From Pedobacter sp. AK013 (GTDB lineage: Bacteria > Bacteroidota > Bacteroidia > Sphingobacteriales > Sphingobacteriaceae), in assembly GCF_014205835.1 (NCBI RefSeq), contig NZ_JACHCQ010000013.1, positions 62,001 through 126,000 on the forward strand: a stretch of DNA of 64,000 nt, read 5' to 3'. Made by a program: the position numbers and the translations under genes. The notes beneath the pieces are model-generated. The model had not been told where the DNA came from, did not search any database, and saw only the letters and a list, made by a program, of their open reading frames with translations. Of the stretch, positions 60,589 through 64,000 are shown one piece after another. Positions within the stretch are counted from its first letter, which is position 1. Every line of letters begins with the position of its first letter.

Positions 60589-61986
60589 ATGAAAGAAGAA
60601 ATTAAAACGGTTTTCGGTTTACAGCAAAAACATAAATTCGAGTTACGTAAAACGGATGCTAAAACCCGTATCGGAAAATTAAAGTTGTTAAAGCAGGCTT
60701 TAGAAAGCGCTGAAGTGGAAGTATATGCCGCATTACAAACCGATTTGCGCAAAAACCGTTTCGAAAGCGCCGTAACTGAGTTGTTTTTCACTTATGCAGA
60801 AATAGACCATGCCATAAAAAAGCTGCGTAGCTGGATGAAACCAAAATCGGCAAGCAGAACCATGAGTAATCTTCCCGCTAGCAACAAAATTTATTACGAA
60901 CCTAAAGGTGTTTGCCTGATTATTGCTCCCTGGAATTATCCTTTACAATTGGTGATGAGCCCGTTGATTTCTGCGATTGCAGCAGGAAATTGTGTCATCC
61001 TAAAACCTTCTGAACTGAGTGGCGCAACAGCGGGCGTGATTAGCAAATTGATTTCAGATACTTTTGATGCAAAAGAGATTGCCTGTTTTGAAGGCGATGC
61101 AGATGTTTCCGCAGAATTGTTAAAACTTCCTTTTGACCATATATTTTTTACCGGGAGTACGGCAATAGGTAGGGTGGTAATGGAAGCTGCGGCAAAAAAC
61201 CTTAGCTCTGTTACCTTAGAGCTTGGTGGTAAATCGCCAGCTATTGTAGATGAAACCTGTGATCTAAAAAGAGCAGCAGAAAAAATTGCCTGGGGCAAAT
61301 TGGTTAATGCCGGACAAACCTGTATTGCCCCGGACTATGTGCTGATTAAAGAAAATAAGTTGAACGATTTTGTGATATATTATAAAGCTGCTGTTCAGAA
61401 AATGTTTTTTGAGGGGTCGACAATTAATAAAAATGATTATGCTAAAATTATCAATATAAAACAGTTTCACCGTTTAAATAATCTGATTGAAAAAGCTATT
61501 GGCGATGGTGCTATATTAACCTTTGGTGGAAAATCAGATGAGCAGGATTTAACCATTACACCAACACTTTTAACTTCGGTAGCTGAAAGCAGTGGTATAA
61601 TGCAGGAAGAAATTTTTGGCCCGGTTTTGCCCGTTGTTACTTATCAAAGCTTACAGGAGGCCATCGATTTTGTAAATCGGAAAGCAAAGCCTTTAGCATT
61701 ATATGTTTTTTCAGATAACACTGCAAACCAAAATAAAATCATCAGCGAAACCAGTGCCGGAGGAACCTGCGTAAACGATGTTCTGGTTCATATTGGCAAT
61801 CCGAATTTGCCTTTTGGTGGTATAAACAGCAGTGGGATGGGAAGTTGTCATGGGGTTTTTGGTTTTAAAACCTTTTCGCACGAAAGGGCAGTGGTTTTTC
61901 AGTCGAAGTTGGGGTTAACCAAAATGATTTATCCGCCTTACGGAAAAAAAATGAGCTTGCTTAAATGGCTAAAGAAATTGATGTAG
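60589..61986 (+). CDS. Aldehyde dehydrogenase family protein (class 3-like)
   Basis: 465 residues, shorter than the 490-500 of class 1/2 enzymes and typical of class 3-like aldehyde dehydrogenases. The NAD site is APWNYPLQLVMSPLISAIAA, the general base E211 lies in LELGGKSPAI, the nucleophile C245 in NAGQTCIAPDY, and EEIFGPVLPV and NSSGMGSCHGVFGF close the active site. A helical C-terminus (KMSLLKWLKKLM) could contact membranes, as in fatty-aldehyde enzymes. It oxidises aliphatic or aromatic aldehydes with NAD(P)+. No partner gene suggests a substrate. Confidence 0.93.
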   Translation: MKEEIKTVFGLQQKHKFELRKTDAKTRIGKLKLLKQALESAEVEVYAALQTDLRKNRFESAVTELFFTYAEIDHAIKKLRSWMKPKSASRTMSNLPASNKIYYEPKGVCLIIAPWNYPLQLVMSPLISAIAAGNCVILKPSELSGATAGVISKLISDTFDAKEIACFEGDADVSAELLKLPFDHIFFTGSTAIGRVVMEAAAKNLSSVTLELGGKSPAIVDETCDLKRAAEKIAWGKLVNAGQTCIAPDYVLIKENKLNDFVIYYKAAVQKMFFEGSTINKNDYAKIINIKQFHRLNNLIEKAIGDGAILTFGGKSDEQDLTITPTLLTSVAESSGIMQEEIFGPVLPVVTYQSLQEAIDFVNRKAKPLALYVFSDNTANQNKIISETSAGGTCVNDVLVHIGNPNLPFGGINSSGMGSCHGVFGFKTFSHERAVVFQSKLGLTKMIYPPYGKKMSLLKWLKKLM

Positions 61987-62032
61987 AATTTTATTATGGT
62001 ACTTAGTCCCAGTTCTTTATATTTGAAACAAA

Positions 62033-63208
62033 ATGATGAAAAAACGCTCATATATCTCAATTTTTTTTCTTTTAATGAGCCTAATGGGCTGTCAAAAAGA
62101 AAAGATACCGGTTCAATCGCCTGGACTCTCTGATTTTACGCTAAATGTAGTGAGGGTCGGACAGCCTTCTTTTACACTTACGAATCCGAAAAGTAAAAGT
62201 AGTGGCGCTTTCTCTTTTAAAACGAGCGATACCTCGCTGGTTACTATCCAGGCAAATCTTGTTACCATTAAGAAAAGTGGAACTTGTGTTATAACGGCAA
62301 TACAACAAGCAACAGAAAGCTTCAGTAGGGATTCTATTACAGCAACCTTAGTAATCTCACCACGCCTTCCCCCGTTACTTACATTTGTAATACCCGATAA
62401 AAAAGTAGGCGATCCCCCATTTACTTTAACTCCCAAAAGTGATAGTAATGGAGAAATCACCTTTAAGAGCAATAATGTTGCTGTTGCGGTAGTTGTGGGA
62501 AATCTAATAACCATAAAAGGCCCGGGGAAGGCAGTTATAACGGCTTATCAGGCACAATCTGGGATTTACGGTGCATACAGTTTTTCTGCGAATCTTGTTG
62601 TTACCGATGCGTTAATCGCTGAGACATTGACGGATATAGATGGGAATGTATATAAAACGGTAAAAATAGGAAATCAGGTGTGGATGATGGAAAACTTACG
62701 GACAGCGCATTATAGAGATGGAACGATAATACAAAACGTGACAGGCGATTCCTATTGGGGCACACAACCAATTGGGGCATATTGTAACTATAATAACAAT
62801 CCAGAACTAGGCAAAACATATGGTTTTTTATATAATTGGTATGCTGTAAATAGCACTCGTCAACTTGCGCCACAAGGTTGGCATGTCCCAACCAGTGCTG
62901 AATGGACTATTTTGTATAATTATATTGGGGGAGATCGTTATAGCGGTGGTAAAATTCAAGAAAGTGGTATTAGTCACTGGATAAATGACACTGGTGCTTC
63001 AAATATAACACAGTTTACAGGCTTACCCGCAGGAAGTAGGAATGCAGATGGGACATACGAGAGTATAACTTATCATGGAAATTGGTGGACTGCAACGGCT
63101 AATCCTAACGGAACAGCAGCGTATTGCAATTTATATGTTAAAGGTTACATTGAGCTTGCAGAGAGCTTTAAAAGTTTGGGTTACTCGGTAAGATGTATTA
63201 AAGATTAA
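62033..63208 (+). CDS. FISUMP-domain lipoprotein with two Ig-like repeats
   Basis: 391 residues; ATG ATG at the start, lipobox LLMSLMGC with Cys20. Two tandem Ig-like (Big_2-type) repeats follow: SFTLTNPKSKSSGAFSFKTS ... NLVTIKKSGTCVITA and PFTLTPKSDSNGEITFKSNN ... NLITIKGPGKAVITA. The C-terminal 190 residues are the fibrobacter-succinogenes major paralogous domain: DGNVYKTVKIGNQVWMMENL, GFLYNWYAVN, APQGWHVPTSAEWT and LGYSVRCIKD. The family is thought to act at the cell surface; function unproven. A TATATTTG (62018-62025) sits just upstream and may be a promoter with an almost leaderless start. Confidence 0.87.
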   Translation: MMKKRSYISIFFLLMSLMGCQKEKIPVQSPGLSDFTLNVVRVGQPSFTLTNPKSKSSGAFSFKTSDTSLVTIQANLVTIKKSGTCVITAIQQATESFSRDSITATLVISPRLPPLLTFVIPDKKVGDPPFTLTPKSDSNGEITFKSNNVAVAVVVGNLITIKGPGKAVITAYQAQSGIYGAYSFSANLVVTDALIAETLTDIDGNVYKTVKIGNQVWMMENLRTAHYRDGTIIQNVTGDSYWGTQPIGAYCNYNNNPELGKTYGFLYNWYAVNSTRQLAPQGWHVPTSAEWTILYNYIGGDRYSGGKIQESGISHWINDTGASNITQFTGLPAGSRNADGTYESITYHGNWWTATANPNGTAAYCNLYVKGYIELAESFKSLGYSVRCIKD

Positions 63209-63211
63209 TTA

Positions 63212-63736
63212 ATGGATTTAGAACAGCTTAAATATCCCATTGGCCAATTTTCAATGCCAGAAGTTTTCGATCAAAAGCAAATCGATATATGGATTTCCGA
63301 AATAGAAGCTTTGCCTAATCAGCTTAAGAAGGCTGCTGAAAATTTGACCGAAAAAGAATTAGAACAAACTTATCGCCCTGGAGGATGGACGTTGAGGCAA
63401 GTTATTCACCATATTCCCGATAGCCACATCAATGCTTATATCCGTTTCAAACAAGCCATTACTGAAGATGTTCCCGTAATCAGGCCTTATTATGAAGAGC
63501 GCTGGGCAGAAACGGGAGAAGCTAAAAATGGTGATGTCAAATTATCTATTGATTTATTGGCTGCTTTACACCAACGCTGGGTTGCTTTTTTAAAAACATT
63601 AGAACCAGAAGATTATCAACGAAAATACATTCACCCAGCTCAAGGAAAAGAACTTACATTAGCAAACATGTTAGGTATGTATGCCTGGCACGGCAAACAT
63701 CATTTGGCACACATTACCAATGCAATAGCAAAATGA
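63212..63736 (+). CDS. YfiT/BstA-like DinB-superfamily protein
   Basis: 174 residues of four-helix-bundle type. The YfiT/BstA hallmarks are present: LKYPIGQF at the start, YRPGGWTLRQVIHHIPDSH (metal histidines H66/H67) and MYAWHGKHHLAHI near the end (H160, H164). In Firmicutes this family transfers bacillithiol to electrophiles; in Bacteroidota the thiol partner is not settled, so S-transferase is inferred. It starts 3 bp after the FISUMP gene stop and overlaps the next gene by 4 bp (ATGA), so the three genes are probably co-transcribed. Confidence 0.9.
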   Translation: MDLEQLKYPIGQFSMPEVFDQKQIDIWISEIEALPNQLKKAAENLTEKELEQTYRPGGWTLRQVIHHIPDSHINAYIRFKQAITEDVPVIRPYYEERWAETGEAKNGDVKLSIDLLAALHQRWVAFLKTLEPEDYQRKYIHPAQGKELTLANMLGMYAWHGKHHLAHITNAIAK

Positions 63737-64000
63737 AAATAAATCGTTTAAATTTATTGATCTTAATCCTTATAGGCTTTTGCACCAATGTGAATGCGCA
63801 AAAAGAGCCGTCAAAAACTTTTGCCTTTGCATTGGGCTCATGGGAAATGCAAACACCAAAGGGGAAAATTGTTGAGGAGTGGAAGCAAAATCCAGATGGA
63901 ACCCTGAGCGGCAAAAGCTATAGAATAAACGCCAAGGGCGATAGTTTGCTTACCGAAACCCTTCAGATCAAAAAGATCGGAAAAGATACTTTTTACTGTT
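63733..64000 (+). CDS. DUF6265-like secreted protein (truncated by window edge)
   Basis: The ATG at 63733 overlaps the YfiT stop (ATGA). About 89 codons are readable: signal peptide ending VNAQK, then FAFALGSWEMQTPKGKIVEE and NPDGTLSGKSYRINAKGDSL. The pattern resembles the DUF6265 (lipocalin-like) family, whose members start G-x-W-E and continue with a beta-barrel. The C-terminal half is missing. Confidence 0.72.
   Translation, partial: MKINRLNLLILILIGFCTNVNAQKEPSKTFAFALGSWEMQTPKGKIVEEWKQNPDGTLSGKSYRINAKGDSLLTETLQIKKIGKDTFYC

Overview
The window looks like chromosomal DNA of a Bacteroidota species, most likely a Pedobacter-like member of the Sphingobacteriaceae. The reasons are two SusC/SusD pairs, an ECF sigma/FecR pair of the Bacteroides-expansion type, several DUF families common in this group (DUF4175, DUF4843, DUF2911, DUF6952, DUF6265), a FISUMP-domain lipoprotein, Bacteroidota-type promoters (TTG/TTTG, about 20 bp, then TAnnTTTG) and AT-rich DNA with palindromic repeats between genes. 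No rRNA, tRNA, CRISPR array, prophage or insertion sequence was recognised. Genus is an inference; nothing here fixes the species.

Left part, 1-14.5 kb, is mostly housekeeping and mostly on the minus strand: the start of a dicarboxylate/cation symporter, divergent nadA and nadB (quinolinate from aspartate for NAD synthesis), a gamma-carbonic-anhydrase-like protein, an Ig-like lipoprotein, mnmG, an Uup-type ABC-F ATPase, ybeY and a large DUF4175 membrane protein. Two exact copies of the ParB-binding parS sequence lie 78 bp apart just upstream of mnmG, which suggests that the region is close to the replication origin.

The middle, 14.7-43.5 kb, is accessory and entirely on the plus strand. First comes a ten-gene locus: ECF sigma factor, FecR anti-sigma, SusC, SusD, DUF4843 lipoprotein, PKD-like lipoprotein, two TlpA-type thiol-disulphide proteins with a terminator between them, a two-DTG retropepsin-like aspartic protease and a thioredoxin-fold protein. 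It carries no glycoside hydrolase, so it looks like an envelope system for capturing and processing something other than an ordinary glycan, perhaps a peptide or a thiol/disulphide-containing ligand. It is followed by a GDPD-GH16 fusion, a Tat-exported phosphocholine-type phospholipase C, a beta-propeller histidine kinase with its LuxR-type response regulator, a VOC protein, an AraC regulator, a second SusC/SusD pair and an NTF2-like secreted protein.

The right part, 43.7-64 kb, holds a DUF2911 protein, a small membrane protein, a GH9-CE4 fusion, a TetR-controlled TolC/HlyD/DHA2 drug-efflux operon with a clear operator overlapping its promoter, PEP carboxylase, a peroxiredoxin-thioredoxin-DUF6952 operon, an S9 peptidase, a secreted FAD-oxidoreductase-like protein, an aldehyde dehydrogenase, a FISUMP lipoprotein, a YfiT/BstA-like DinB protein and the start of a DUF6265 protein. 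Several intergenic gaps carry REP-like palindromes of at least four sequence families.
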